Counted from the stretch's first letter, positions 28,263-44,605 are shown. The stretch is DNA of 64,000 nucleotides from Acidobacteriota bacterium (GCA_016715865.1 JADJXM010000012.1:1-64000); one strand, 5' to 3'. Notes: generated by a model not told the origin, from the sequence alone. Program-made: numbers and translations.

Positions 28263-29165
28263 ATGAAATCAAGAACCGACAAAGTCAATGTCGCTCTGGT
28301 TCAGATGAGTTGCAGCTCCGATCCGAAGGAGAATCTCGACAAGGTCGTTGATCGTATCGACGAGGCTGCCCGGATGGGCGCCAGGATAGTCTCGACCCAG
28401 GAGCTCTTCAGGTCACGCTACTTTTGCCAGAGCGAAAATCATGACAATTTCCAGCTGGCCGAGCCGATTCCGGGGCCGAGCACCGAAGCCCTTTCCAGGC
28501 TGGCTGCCGATCGGGGTATAGTCATCATCGGATCGCTCTTCGAGAAGCGTGCTCCGGGCCTTTACCATAACACAGCGGTGGTCATCGATGCTGACGGCCG
28601 GACGCTCGGCCTTTATCGCAAGATGCACATACCGGATGACCCGCTCTTTTACGAGAAGTTCTATTTCACGCCCGGCGATCTCGGCTTCAGGGCCTTCGAC
28701 ACCCGCTTCGGCCGGATAGGCGTACTGATCTGCTGGGACCAGTGGTACCCGGAAGGCGCTCGCCTGACGGCACTTCAGGGAGCGCAGATAATATTTTATC
28801 CGACCGCCATCGGCTGGCATCCATCTGAGAAAGAGGAATATGGCCAGCGACAACATTCATCCTGGGAGACGATTCAACGCTCGCACGCGATCGCCAATGG
28901 CGTCTACGTTGCCGTGGCCAATCGCACCGGTCACGAACCGAGCCCGCCGGATCATCCCGGAGACGGCATCCAGTTCTGGGGCCAGAGCTTTTTCGCCGAT
29001 CCTTCGGGGCAGATCATAGCCAAAGCAGGAATTGAAGAGGAACAGATACTCATGGCTGAATGCGATTTCGATAAGCTGGACGTGCAGCGCACACACTGGC
29101 CTTTCCTCCGTGACCGCCGCATCGATGCTTATCAGGATATTGTCAAGAGATACATAGATCAGTAA
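28263..29165 (+). CDS. aguB: N-carbamoylputrescine amidase
   Basis: A 300-residue nitrilase-superfamily enzyme with catalytic Glu in TQELFRSRYFC, Lys in LYRKMHIPDDP and Cys in GVLICWDQWYPE. The FRSRYFCQ and HIPDDPLFYEKFYFTPGD segments match plant/bacterial N-carbamoylputrescine amidase. It converts N-carbamoylputrescine to putrescine, CO2 and ammonia. The agmatine deiminase gene that makes its substrate is next, so the pair is the agmatine route to putrescine. There is no SD; a TATAAT 8 bp before the ATG suggests a very short leader. Confidence 0.95.
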   Translation: MKSRTDKVNVALVQMSCSSDPKENLDKVVDRIDEAARMGARIVSTQELFRSRYFCQSENHDNFQLAEPIPGPSTEALSRLAADRGIVIIGSLFEKRAPGLYHNTAVVIDADGRTLGLYRKMHIPDDPLFYEKFYFTPGDLGFRAFDTRFGRIGVLICWDQWYPEGARLTALQGAQIIFYPTAIGWHPSEKEEYGQRQHSSWETIQRSHAIANGVYVAVANRTGHEPSPPDHPGDGIQFWGQSFFADPSGQIIAKAGIEEEQILMAECDFDKLDVQRTHWPFLRDRRIDAYQDIVKRYIDQ

Positions 29166-29336
29166 AAAGTAAAAAGTTGAAAGTTAAAAGTTGAAAGTCA
29201 GAACGGGTTTAGATGATGGTTTTGTAGTGCAAAGCATGAGCTCGGACAGGATGATTTTATTACGGACAGAACCGGTTTAGAACAAGTAATTAGAATCCGG
29301 CTTTGAAAAAGCTTTCTGACTTTCAACTTATTTACT
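29163..29336. repeat. Heptamer inverted repeat (AAAGTTG/CAACTTT) between aguB and aguA
   Basis: Left tract 29163-29201 (AAAAAGTTGAAAGTTAAAAG...) and right tract about 29312-29336 (TCTGACTTTCAACTTATTTAC) are complementary, about 110 nt apart. The right tract ends 4 nt before the aguA ATG, which has no SD. Confidence 0.7.
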
Positions 29337-29340
29337 CCCC

Positions 29341-30383
<1,043 letters not shown>

Positions 30384-30387
<4 letters not shown>

Positions 30388-31289
30388 AGAGTATCAGGTC
30401 AGAATCGACGAATGTGACATACCGGCGCGGAGTGCAGAAGGTGCTGCTCATCACCCTCCTGCTCAATCTGAGCGTGGTTGCGGGTAAGCTGATAGCGGGG
30501 ATCATGGCCGGTAGTCTGAGTGTCATCAGCGACGCGATTCATTCGTCGGTCGATTCGCTCAATAACGTTGTCGGCCTTGTCGTCATGCGATACGCGACTG
30601 CCGAGCCCGATGAAGATCATCCCTACGGGCATGGCAAATTCGAGACGCTGGCGGCGTTCGCGATCGCGGGTTTTCTCTTCGTGACTTGTTATCAGATCAG
30701 CCTCAGCGCTCTGAAGAGGTTGTTCGCTGAAGACGGGCCGGCGCCGGAAATCACTACGCTGACATTCAGCGTCATGATTGTGACGATCGTCGTCAACGTC
30801 TTTGTCGCAGTCTACGAGAAGCGCGAGGGAAAACGACTGAAGAGCGATTTCCTGATTGCCGATGCGGTCCATACTCGGAGCGACATTCTGGTCAGTCTTT
30901 CAGTGCTGGCAGGACTGATCCTGGTTCGGATGGGTTTCACCTGGCTGGACGCAGGCGCATCACTGGGCGTGGCGGCTTTTATCGCCTGGAACGGTTATGA
31001 GATCTTCAAATCGACAGTGCCGGTGCTGGTTGATGCCGCGCCGGTCCCGATCGCTCATATCATCGAGGTTGTTCAGGGCGTACCGGGCGTTCATTCAGCG
31101 CACGATGTCCGGGCGCGATTGCACGGCGGCGAAATCTTTATCGAGATGCACCTGCACGTCATGCCCGAATTTCAGAATGACCATATCGCATCCCATGACA
31201 TCACGGATGAAATCGAAAACCGGCTGGCGCAGGAATATGGCAAGGTGGTCGCCACGATTCACGTCGAACCCCTGAATAGTTTCCAGTAG
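30384..31289 (+). CDS. Cation diffusion facilitator (CDF) family metal transporter
   Basis: About 301 residues from ATG 30384, overlapping the aguA stop by 4 bp. The first membrane helices carry SLSVISDAIHSSVDSLNN (the D..H...D metal site region) and DEDHPYGHGKFE. IADAVHTRSDILVSL is the second metal-site helix. The C-terminal cytoplasmic domain VHSAHDVRARLHGGEIFIEMHLHV is typical. It should export divalent metals (Zn, Fe, Co, Mn) using the proton gradient. Coupling to the putrescine genes by overlap suggests co-expression, though no functional link is known. Confidence 0.92.
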
Positions 31290-31418
31290 GAAGAAGTTTC
31301 CAGTTTCCAGTTTTCCGGGCAGGAGCAGGTTCTTCCCTGCCAAAGAGCTCGCGATTATTTCTATTTGCGAATCTGAGGCAGACGACTGGAAACTGGAAAC
31401 TTCTTCCTGCTGGAAACT
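31288..31418. repeat. Heptamer inverted repeat (GTTTCCA/TGGAAAC)
   Basis: Tract 31288-31315 (AAGAAGTTTCCAGTTTCCAG) is complementary to 31384-31418 (CTGGAAACTGGAAACTTCTT). The hairpin spans the spacer between the CDF gene and the aldo/keto reductase; the latter keeps a clear GAGAGGA Shine-Dalgarno downstream of the repeat. Confidence 0.75.
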
Positions 31419-31459
31419 TTACCAGAGCAGTTACAACTTTTCTTAAGAGAGGACAAATT

Positions 31460-32401
31460 ATGATCGATCAAGACAGACGGAACAGGATCAGTCGCCGCAG
31501 TTTCATTCGCCAGTCGGCTGAAGCGATCAGCGTCACGGCTCTCGGCGCCGAGTTGATCACCAGAGCGGAAGCGGCTCCCGCGCTGCCGTCGGCTTCTGAC
31601 TGGGTAAAGCTCGGGCGATTGAACAAGGGAGGGATCACCATCCCGCGACTCGGCATGGGAACAGGGTCGGTCAACGGCAAGGTGCAGCGCGATCTGGGTC
31701 AGGAAGGTTTCAATCGACTTGTGCAGTACGCTTTCGATCGCGGCGTCAGATACATCGATACGGCCAAGAACTACACGATTCACGATATGGTGGCCATCGC
31801 CATCAAAAAACTTCCGCGCGAAAAACTGTTCATCCAGACCAAGATGCCATCGTGGAGCGGGGTGCCCGAGAACACGCTGGCCGTTATCGACAGCTATCGC
31901 AAGGAGCTCGGGACCGATTATATCGACAGCCTGCTCATTCATTGCACGACGACGTCTGACTGGCCCGAAAAGCTCCCGCGGATGATGGATGCTTTTGATG
32001 AAGCTCAGGCGAAAGGGTGGATCCGGGCCAAGGGGATGTCATGTCACGGCCTGAGAGCGCTGCGACGCGCCACGGAAAGCGACTGGATGGAAGTGCAGCT
32101 TGCCCGCGTCAATCCTCAGGGACATCATGTCGACGGTGATCACCCGACCAATCCTCATGACCCGAAAGGCAAGATCCCCGAGGCGATGAAAGAGATCAAA
32201 GCCATGCATGACAAGGGACGGGGAATCATCGGAATGAAGATCTGTGGTGAAGGCGCCTTCACAAAGCCGGAAGACCGGGAGAAATCGATCAAATATGCGA
32301 TGACTTGCGGTTTCGTCGACGCCGTCGTGATCGGCTTCAAGAGTTCGGCTGAAATCGACGAGGCAGTCGAACGCATCAATCGCGCATTGAGTACTGTGTA
32401 A
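31460..32401 (+). CDS. Tat-signal aldo/keto reductase
   Basis: A 313-residue protein with an N-terminal Tat-like signal SRRSFIRQSAEAISVTALGAELITRAEA, then an aldo/keto reductase barrel: RLGMGTGSVNG, YIDTAKNYTIHDMVAIAIKKLPREKLFIQTKM (catalytic Asp/Tyr/Lys region) and the His in DSLLIHCTTTSDWPE. The NADPH-binding C-terminus is shorter than classic members. It probably reduces a carbonyl outside the cytoplasm, or uses another cofactor. Its last codons and stop (GTA within GTACTGTGTAAAC) coincide with the end of a MITE-like element, so the native C-terminus may have been altered. Confidence 0.82.
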   Translation: MIDQDRRNRISRRSFIRQSAEAISVTALGAELITRAEAAPALPSASDWVKLGRLNKGGITIPRLGMGTGSVNGKVQRDLGQEGFNRLVQYAFDRGVRYIDTAKNYTIHDMVAIAIKKLPREKLFIQTKMPSWSGVPENTLAVIDSYRKELGTDYIDSLLIHCTTTSDWPEKLPRMMDAFDEAQAKGWIRAKGMSCHGLRALRRATESDWMEVQLARVNPQGHHVDGDHPTNPHDPKGKIPEAMKEIKAMHDKGRGIIGMKICGEGAFTKPEDREKSIKYAMTCGFVDAVVIGFKSSAEIDEAVERINRALSTV

Positions 32402-32643
32402 ACTAAATTTTCTTGTATTCAAGTCTGGAAGAAATTAAATCGCAAAAGCCGCAAAGGGGCAAAGGTTTTGAATCGCAAAAGCCGCAAAGGGGCAAAGATT
32501 TTTTGGGGATATGAATATCCGGATTATTGCCCACTGGATATAATTCGAACACTGATCTTCCCTGTATATCTTTGCCTCTTTGCGGCCTTTGCGATTTAAT
32601 TTCTTCCAGACTTGAATACAAGAAAATTTAGTTTACAGAGTAT
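32391..32643 (-). mobile_element. MITE-like dispersed element, copy 2 (inverted relative to copy 1)
   Basis: About 253 bp. Left end GTACTGTGTAAACTAAATTT; right end complement of ATACTCTGTAAACTAAATTT. The core, read on the minus strand, repeats the copy-1 sequence with few changes (CAGTGTTCGAATTATATCC, GGGCAATAATCCGGA), and it carries one extra CGCAAAAGCCGCAAAGGGGC unit. The left end supplies the stop codon of the aldo/keto reductase. No coding frame lies within. Confidence 0.65.
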
Positions 32644-32693
32644 TGTGGGTAAAAAAAGAAATAAAACGTCAGGGGGTGTCATGGCGTTTTATT

Positions 32694-33533
<840 letters not shown>

Positions 33534-33642
33534 AACCGAATTCAAAACCTCTGTCTCATAAGGATAATATTGACCGGAATAATAAACGGAAAGAATACAA
33601 CACAAACCGTCTTTGCGCTAATCGTTGAATCCCTCCTGGCAC

Positions 33643-34765
33643 TCAGCGAATATCCGACCCGCAGGTGAAATGCAGAAACGGCGAGAATTCGCTCGAGTTC
33701 CCGGCGGCGTCGGTCGCGCGGACGGCCCACCGGTAGATCAGCTTCGAGCTGACGCGGGACCTGCCGGCGAATGCCTGCTGTGAAGTCCTGCCGGTTTTTG
33801 TCGATAAGACCTCACGCCATCCGCCGGCCGTTGTCGAGTCAATCGGCCTTGCCTGAATCTGTACGGTGTAGCTTACAGGGCTGCCAGGATCAGTGACCTC
33901 TCCCCACGAGATGATAGTTTTTTCACAGCTCGATATCGTCGCGGGGCGGCGCTCGAAAGCGCTCCCGGGACCGCGCGGTTTGGGAACAGGCGGAGGCTGC
34001 CGGTCTGCGGGGCGAGTCTCAATTGGCCGGCACCGCAGGGTGGCCGTTCGCTGATCGTCATAATATGCGCCTTTACGCTCGATGCAGGCGTTGCGTTCCA
34101 TTGGGCTGACCTTCCCGTTGAGGCAGCACCAGCCAGCCGGCTCGCGCCTTGTCGAAAGTCCGGTTCCGGCAAGCGCGACACGGATCCTGCTGTCTTCGGC
34201 ATTGCTCTCGATCTCGATCCTTGCCGTTCGACGGCCCTCATCTTCTGGTGAGAAGACGACGTTGATCAGACACGCCCTGTTCGGCAAAAGCGTCCTCGGA
34301 CAATCGTTTTTCAATATGAAATCATTATCGTCAGAACCCGAGATTCGAATGCCGCGGAAGGTGATCTCGACGTTTCCGGAGTTGATCAGGCGAACCGGTG
34401 TGGCCTGGGAAGAAGCGCCGACGGGTTGATCTGAAAAATTGAGATTCGCGGGTCGGACATCCAGTTTCGGTCGAGGTTCGGGTTGCTGCGGCGTCGGTTG
34501 ACGATTGTTATCCGGCATGACGCCGCTGCCCTGAAGCTGAATTCGTTCATCGCGCCGGTCGGAATTATTCAGTATGACGAGGGTAGCGCTGTTGCTGCCG
34601 GCCTGACGTGGAGCGAATCGCAAGCCGATCGAGCAGTTGCGTCCCGGTGCGACGGTCGATCCTATGCAATTGTTTTCAATGATTGCGAAGCGGTCTGAAT
34701 CGGCGCCGGTGAGATTGACCCGGCCAATCTGCAACGGGCCATCACCGTCATTGATGATAAGAATT

Positions 34766-34776
<11 letters not shown>
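33643..34776 (-). CDS. C-terminal part of the DUF4062-STAND protein: ASH and fibronectin-like domains (separated by a frameshift)
   Basis: As an isolated frame from a GTG it would begin inside an ASH domain (DRRILIINDGDGPLQIGRVNLTGADSDRFAIIENNC). The missing first strand, LQFRPDELNFGQIRIRDS, is encoded directly upstream in the same frame, and further upstream that frame is the continuation of the proline-rich linker of the preceding STAND gene. It contains two ASH-like domains (HYDIN family; LDVRPANLNFSDQPVG opens the second), a cysteine-containing segment (GWCCLNGKVSPMERNAC) and a final fibronectin-III-like domain. It is best read as the end of one protein of about 1266 residues. Confidence 0.8.
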
Positions 34777-37445
<2,669 letters not shown>

Positions 37446-37482
37446 GTGGCACTCCTTGACGGTCCGTGCGATTGAACCTGTT

Positions 37483-38598
37483 TCAGGCAGCTGCGTAATT
37501 ATGAAGCGGGCGATAGAGCGTATCCCGCTCGACCGGCTCGAAACCAGCCTCTTTTATCAACTTTATGATCTCTTCTTTTGTAGCTTCATTGTCGCTTCGA
37601 TTTTCGACCAGATATGATTCCATTAATTCGCCGCCGCCCGTGATCGTGCCGTCCAGATCATTGGCGCCGAAGTGGAGGGCTGTCTGAGCGAGTTTCTTGC
37701 CGAGCATGACCCAGTAAGCCTTGATGTGGTCGAAGTTGTCCAGCATGAGCCTGGAAACTGCAATCATCTTCAGGCTGTCGATGCCCGATGGACCCGGCAG
37801 ATGCGAAAGCTGTGTCCCCGGCGGATAGAAGGCCAGCGGGATGAAGCATTGAAAGCCTCCCGATCTATCCTGTTGTTCACGCAGTCTGATCAGGTGATCG
37901 ATGCGGTCTTCGATCGTTTCGATGTGACCGTATAGAATTGTTGCATTCGTCTTCAACCCTGCCTGGTGAACCTTGCCGGACATCTCGAGCCATCGATTGC
38001 CGTCAGTTTTATGCGTGCATATCTTCTCTCGCGTCTCCTTGGCGAAAATCTCGGCGCCACCGCCCGGACAGGAATCCATGCCCGCAGACTTGAGTTTCTC
38101 GATCACCTCTTCATCGGACATCTTGTAGAAATTGGCAAAGAAATCCAGCTCGACCATCGTGAATGCCTTGAGATGCAGCTTCGGGAAATCTTTTCTGATC
38201 GCCGTCAGCATGTCGGTGAAGTATGAGAAAGGGAGCCGTGTATTGAGCCCGCCGACGATGTGCAGTTCAGTCGCTCCCTGGTCGTGGGCTTCGCGGGCGA
38301 TTTTAAGGCACTCATCGATGTTGTGAGTGTAGCCTCCATCCTGATTGTGCTTGACGAAGTAGCTACAGAATTTACAGTCGGCGTAGCAATAGTTCGTTGG
38401 ATTGAGGTGCCGGTTGACGTTGAAGTAGGTCGCCTTGTCATGCTTGCGGCGACGTGCGATGTCGGCCAGGCGTCCGACGCCATGAAGGTCATCGGAGCGG
38501 AACAGTTGCACCCCTTCGTCGAAACTCAGTCGCTCGTCCGCAGCCACCTTCTCGGCAATCCCGGCAATCGCCGGATCATGAAAATAAGTTGTCGTCAT
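37483..38598 (-). CDS. mqnE: Aminofutalosine synthase (radical SAM)
   Basis: 371 residues. The radical-SAM [4Fe-4S] motif is NPTNYCYADCKFCSYF with C71, C75 and C78. Downstream TELHIVGGLNTRLPFSYFTDML and KAFTMVELDFFANF match MqnE rather than MqnC. It joins S-adenosylmethionine and a chorismate-derived enol ether to give aminofutalosine, the first committed step of the futalosine menaquinone route. It is followed by the STAND gene and then mqnD on the same strand. A repeat-rich spacer separates it from the redoxin gene. Confidence 0.93.
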   Translation of the reverse strand: MTTTYFHDPAIAGIAEKVAADERLSFDEGVQLFRSDDLHGVGRLADIARRRKHDKATYFNVNRHLNPTNYCYADCKFCSYFVKHNQDGGYTHNIDECLKIAREAHDQGATELHIVGGLNTRLPFSYFTDMLTAIRKDFPKLHLKAFTMVELDFFANFYKMSDEEVIEKLKSAGMDSCPGGGAEIFAKETREKICTHKTDGNRWLEMSGKVHQAGLKTNATILYGHIETIEDRIDHLIRLREQQDRSGGFQCFIPLAFYPPGTQLSHLPGPSGIDSLKMIAVSRLMLDNFDHIKAYWVMLGKKLAQTALHFGANDLDGTITGGGELMESYLVENRSDNEATKEEIIKLIKEAGFEPVERDTLYRPLHNYAAA

Positions 38599-38617
38599 CT
38601 GTTAACTCCGAAGAATA

Positions 38618-39439
<822 letters not shown>

Positions 39440-39447
39440 AACGGTCC

Positions 39448-40308
39448 TTACTTGTGCAGGAAGACGTCCGCCGCGATAGTGACGAACAGGATCATGGTCA
39501 CACAGGCGTTGATCGGAAAGAAAGCCGCATTAAGCCGTGACAGATCGTCGGCGCGAACCAGCCTGTGCTGGTGGATGAGCAAGATCGCCGTTGCGATCAT
39601 GCCCATCAGACCGATCCAGTGCAATCCAGTCAGTGCATAAATCCAGACAAGGATCAGAAACATGCTCACATGCAGCGCCCGTGAAATCCACAACGCACGA
39701 GCGATGCCGAACTTCTGCGGGATCGAAAAGAGTCCATGACCAGCGTCGAATTCCTGATCCTGGCAGGCATAGATGATGTCGAAACCTGCCGTCCAGAGCA
39801 GGACCGCCAGAGAGAGCAGCAGTGGAACCGGCGAGTCGATAGCTCCGCGGACCGCGATCCAGGCGCCTGTCGGCGCGATCGCCAGGCTCCAGCCCAGGGC
39901 CAGATGCGAAAGAGATGTGAATCGTTTGGTGTAGGAATAGACGAGCACAGACCCGAGCGCGACAGGCGAGAGCAGCAGAGTCAACCGGTTGAGCATCGCA
40001 GCCGCCAGAAAGAAGACGACTGATGAGCCGATCACGAAGAGCGTAACGAACTGTCTGCTCAGCAGACCGGCCGGCAGCGCGCGCGTCCTCGTTCGCGGGT
40101 TGGCAGCATCGTACTTCAAGTCCACCAGCCGGTTGAACGCCATCGCGGCCGATCTGGCGCCGACCATCGCCACCACAATCCATAAAATCTGACGCCACGC
40201 GGGCAGGCCATTCGCCGCCAGCACGGCGCCCAGAAAAGCGAACGGCAACGCAAACAGCGTGTGCTCGATCTTGATCATCTCAAGTGTGATTTTCAAACTT
40301 CTCAGCAT
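39448..40308 (-). CDS. UbiA-family prenyltransferase, likely menaquinone MqnP
   Basis: About 286 residues from the ATG at 40308 (upstream ATG at 40365 possible). The first Asp-rich motif is NRLVDLKYDAANPRTRTR (NxxxDxxxD) and the second DIIYACQDQEFD; eight or nine membrane helices follow the family pattern. It attaches a polyprenyl chain to a naphthoate. Because the window has MqnE and MqnD and no ubiquinone genes, it is more likely the futalosine-pathway MqnP than 4-hydroxybenzoate prenyltransferase. It overlaps the end of ubiX by about 29 bp. Confidence 0.87.
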   Translation of the reverse strand: MLRSLKITLEMIKIEHTLFALPFAFLGAVLAANGLPAWRQILWIVVAMVGARSAAMAFNRLVDLKYDAANPRTRTRALPAGLLSRQFVTLFVIGSSVVFFLAAAMLNRLTLLLSPVALGSVLVYSYTKRFTSLSHLALGWSLAIAPTGAWIAVRGAIDSPVPLLLSLAVLLWTAGFDIIYACQDQEFDAGHGLFSIPQKFGIARALWISRALHVSMFLILVWIYALTGLHWIGLMGMIATAILLIHQHRLVRADDLSRLNAAFFPINACVTMILFVTIAADVFLHK

Positions 40309-40933
40309 CTTTATTATTTTCCGGTCTGTTTTTCCGGCTGCCTTCCCAGCGCGTTTTCTGCTCATGCGTGACGCCCAGATGATCCATCAGCCGGTGAGAG
40401 AAATGCTCGACCAGGTCGTCTATCGTTTGCGGGAAATGGTAGAAACTCGGCATGGCCGGGATGATCCGCACTCCCAAACGCGCCAGTTTCAGCATGTTTT
40501 CAAGATGGATGGCATTGAGCGGAGTTTCGCGCGGCACCAGAATGAGCGTCCGATTCTCCTTGAGCATGCAATCGGCTGCGCGGTGAATCAGATCGCGTGT
40601 CACTCCGGAAGCGATCATCGCCAGCGAGCTCATGCTGCAGGGCACGACGATCATGGCGTCGCTCAGATAAGAACCGCTGGCGATCGATGCGCCGATATCG
40701 CTCGCCGGGTGGAGCACGATCTTGTCGGAATCCCTGCCGATCAGCTCACGAACAGGGCGAGTCCCGGCGCCCGATACGTTGATCCCCAGTTCTTCGCGAA
40801 CCACCCGGATGCCCGCTTGTGAAACCACCAGATCGATGGCCATGACATCAGGGCATTCATCCAGGTGAGCAAGCAGGCGCTGCGCATAAATTGATCCGCT
40901 CGCTCCAGTGATACCGACGGTGATCTTTCTCAT
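40280..40933 (-). CDS. ubiX: UbiX-family flavin prenyltransferase
   Basis: About 217 residues from ATG 40933 (GAGGAAGA upstream). The FMN-binding opening VGITGASGSIYAQRLL, SDAMIVVPCSMSSLAMIASG and RTLILVPRETPLNAIHLENMLKLA are the family signatures. It makes prenylated FMN, the cofactor of UbiD-type decarboxylases such as MqnL in the futalosine pathway. Its gene overlaps the UbiA prenyltransferase, supporting a menaquinone operon. No ubiD is in the window. A divergent larB gene lies 235 bp upstream. Confidence 0.92.
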   Translation of the reverse strand: MRKITVGITGASGSIYAQRLLAHLDECPDVMAIDLVVSQAGIRVVREELGINVSGAGTRPVRELIGRDSDKIVLHPASDIGASIASGSYLSDAMIVVPCSMSSLAMIASGVTRDLIHRAADCMLKENRTLILVPRETPLNAIHLENMLKLARLGVRIIPAMPSFYHFPQTIDDLVEHFSHRLMDHLGVTHEQKTRWEGSRKNRPENNKDAEKFENHT

Positions 40934-41168
40934 TCTTTCTTCCTCGCATGGCACGCCCGAGCGCGCCAGCTTAAACAGTGACTATAGGAGCGGCCGCGAA
41001 AGCTTGTCAAGCAATGCGAATCGAGGCTATAAAGCTGATTTATCCCCGTTGCATACTATAATAAGGTAAATTGGCGGCTTGGCATTTCTGTCACGAATGA
41101 GTAACGAAGTGACGCAAGCCGGCTCCGGCGATGATTATATCGGGTCAACCTGATGGATAGGACGATAA

Positions 41169-41915
41169 ATGGACCAGGATCGTTTGAAACAACTGCTGAA
41201 CCAGTACAAAGACGGGGATCTGAGCCTTGAAAATGCGGTCGAGCGATTGCGTCATCTGCCGTACGAGGATCTTCAATTCGCCAACATCGATCATCATCGA
41301 TCATTGCGACAGGGATTCCCGGAGGTCATATTCGGACAGGGGAAGACCGCCGGGCAGGTCACGCTTATCGCTGAGCGTCTGTTGGCGCACGCTTCGAATC
41401 TTCTTGTCACGAGATCCAATCAGGAAACTTTTGAGAGCTTGCAGCGGATCGCCTCGGACGCGGTATTCCACCAGTCCTGCGGAGCGATATCGGTCAAACG
41501 CGACGGGGCCGTTCGGGGCCGTGGAAAGATAGCCATCGTCACCGCCGGAACATCCGATATTCCCGTTGCTGAAGAGGCAGCGGTTACGGCCGAAATCATG
41601 GGCAATGAAACCGCCCGGTTGTTCGATGTCGGTGTCGCTGGAATCCACCGCGTCCTGAGCCGTCGCGAGATGCTGCAATCGGCAAGGGTCGTGGTTTGCG
41701 TGGCGGGTATGGAAGGCGCGCTGCCATCCGTCGTCGGAGGCCTTGTCAGCGTTCCCGTCATCGCCGTACCGACAAGCATCGGATATGGCGCCAGCTTCAA
41801 CGGCATCGCGGCCCTGCTCGGCATGCTCAATTCATGCTCATCCAATGTGACTGTCGTAAATATCGACAACGGATTCGGAGCCGGTTTCGTTGCCAGCCTG
41901 ATCAACAGGGATTAG
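41169..41915 (+). CDS. larB: Nickel pincer cofactor biosynthesis protein LarB
   Basis: A 248-residue protein of the PurE-like AIR carboxylase-related fold. Visible features are FANIDHHRSLRQGFPEVIFGQGK, IAIVTAGTSDIPVAEEAAVTAEIMG, RVVVCVAGMEGALPSVVGGL and PVIAVPTSIGYGASFNGIAALLGML. LarB carboxylates nicotinic acid adenine dinucleotide, the first step of the nickel pincer cofactor made with LarE and LarC for lactate racemase-like enzymes. LarC and LarE are not in the window. A TATAAT at about 41056 lies in the divergent spacer with ubiX. Confidence 0.93.
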   Translation: MDQDRLKQLLNQYKDGDLSLENAVERLRHLPYEDLQFANIDHHRSLRQGFPEVIFGQGKTAGQVTLIAERLLAHASNLLVTRSNQETFESLQRIASDAVFHQSCGAISVKRDGAVRGRGKIAIVTAGTSDIPVAEEAAVTAEIMGNETARLFDVGVAGIHRVLSRREMLQSARVVVCVAGMEGALPSVVGGLVSVPVIAVPTSIGYGASFNGIAALLGMLNSCSSNVTVVNIDNGFGAGFVASLINRD

Positions 41916-42396
41916 ATGGCGCTGCCACCATCCGTCGCAGGCTTTTTCTGATCAATTTGTGTGACAACCCCTGCCACAGATTGAGGAATTGCCGTGTCAG
42001 CAAGCTGTGTCGCTGCCGGTAATCCAGGACCAGTTTTTCAAGTGTTGCGATGTCGGCGCTCTCAGGGTTTCGCTTTCTTAATCGCTTCAGATCCTCCTCG
42101 ATCATTTTGCTGAAAACGATGCAGTCCTGAATCTCCCCCAATAGTTCCTGCACCCGCTTGAGCAGGTCGATGATCATTTCGAGTTGATCGGGGTATAAAT
42201 GGCGCAGGCTATCGGCAGTATAGCGCAATCGCTTTCCCGAAATCCGCAGAGCGTGTAATTGTTCCGGTGTGGGATCGGACAAACCTGGCTGAATGTGGGA
42301 ATAGTACTCCTTCAGACGAGTTCGGAGGATTCTTTCGGCCGCGGCCGTCATCGGAGAGTCAGTTGTTAATCTCTTGATCTTAAACGGTTTCGCCAT
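41902..42396 (-). CDS. C-terminal half of a CHAD-domain protein
   Basis: 164 residues with the second half of a CHAD domain: LHALRISGKRLRYTADSLRHLYP, conserved His/Arg/Lys residues that bind polyphosphate, and QELLGEIQDCIVF. The ATG lies in the last 17 bp of the preceding gene, with AGGA 6 nt upstream. Together with that gene it fills the expected 300-320 residue CHAD domain. The locus is 970 bp long, one base more than a multiple of three, so either it is a genuine split gene with translational coupling or one frameshift separates the halves. Confidence 0.8.
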   Translation of the reverse strand: MAKPFKIKRLTTDSPMTAAAERILRTRLKEYYSHIQPGLSDPTPEQLHALRISGKRLRYTADSLRHLYPDQLEMIIDLLKRVQELLGEIQDCIVFSKMIEEDLKRLRKRNPESADIATLEKLVLDYRQRHSLLTRQFLNLWQGLSHKLIRKSLRRMVAAPSNPC

Positions 42397-42871
42397 TTGA
42401 TTCCTGTTTGTCGTGCGATTCTTCGCAGCCGATGAATTCCATCTTCATCGCCGCAAACTCAGGGCCTCGAATAAAGCTGACCAAAGTTGTCATACTACGT
42501 CGTCGACGCGCACGTACGCGCTTGATCAAACCACTCACTGCGTGGTTATCATCTATCGTGATTTTGCGGTTTTTAGACCTTAATGAAGTTATCAGGATAT
42601 CTAAATCCCGAACACGCCCGAGCGATTCGGCCAGCTTTTTCAAGGACAGTTCCAGCCGGGCCTTATCTGCCTTCGACATGCAGGCTGAGAAATTGCTCAA
42701 CGCAACCCTCATCCGGCGAATTCCAACGCGCATATTGTGAATCGCTTCGACATCACCTCGCAGGACACCTTCTTCATGCTGGATTATCGCCTCATGAAGT
42801 TCTCTGATAATTTTTCCGGCAAACTCCCCGACGGTCTGGACCGTCATGCAAGGCTCGCTACCGGATTCCAT
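42380..42871 (-). CDS. N-terminal half of a CHAD-domain protein
   Basis: 163 residues with the first CHAD helical bundle: EAIHNMRVGIRRMRVALSNF (the HxxRVxxRRxR motif) and LGRVRDLDIL. CHAD proteins bind polyphosphate granules or act in phosphate storage. It ends QESNGETV followed by TAA, while the next frame starts MAKPFKIKR. It is upstream of its C-terminal partner. Upstream of its start lies a 27 bp perfect palindrome. Confidence 0.8.
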   Translation of the reverse strand: MESGSEPCMTVQTVGEFAGKIIRELHEAIIQHEEGVLRGDVEAIHNMRVGIRRMRVALSNFSACMSKADKARLELSLKKLAESLGRVRDLDILITSLRSKNRKITIDDNHAVSGLIKRVRARRRRSMTTLVSFIRGPEFAAMKMEFIGCEESHDKQESNGETV

Positions 42872-44461
<1,590 letters not shown>

Positions 44462-44463
44462 AT

Positions 44464-44596
44464 GAGTAGAAAGTAGAAAGTAGAAAAATGGCCTCCCCCG
44501 ATCCATCGGATGCTTTCAGCCTGACATGAGTAATTTCAAGATTGAATGATTTAAATCCATCCCACAATACTTTCTACTTTTTACTTTCTACTTGTT
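44464..44596. repeat. Heptamer inverted repeat (GTAGAAA/TTTCTAC) between dprA and a VTT gene
   Basis: AGTAGAAAGTAGAAAGTAGA (44464-44485) pairs with TACTTTCTACTTTTTACTTT (44569-44596). The right arm ends 12 nt before the ATG at 44606, where no Shine-Dalgarno sequence is seen. Confidence 0.75.
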
Positions 44597-44605
44597 GTTT
44601 CCCAC

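Noticed and set aside
32403..32621. Short coding frame inside the MITE-like element
   Set aside because: It is made of repeat units translated (PLCGFCDSKPLPLCGFCD) and is not conserved in the other copy.
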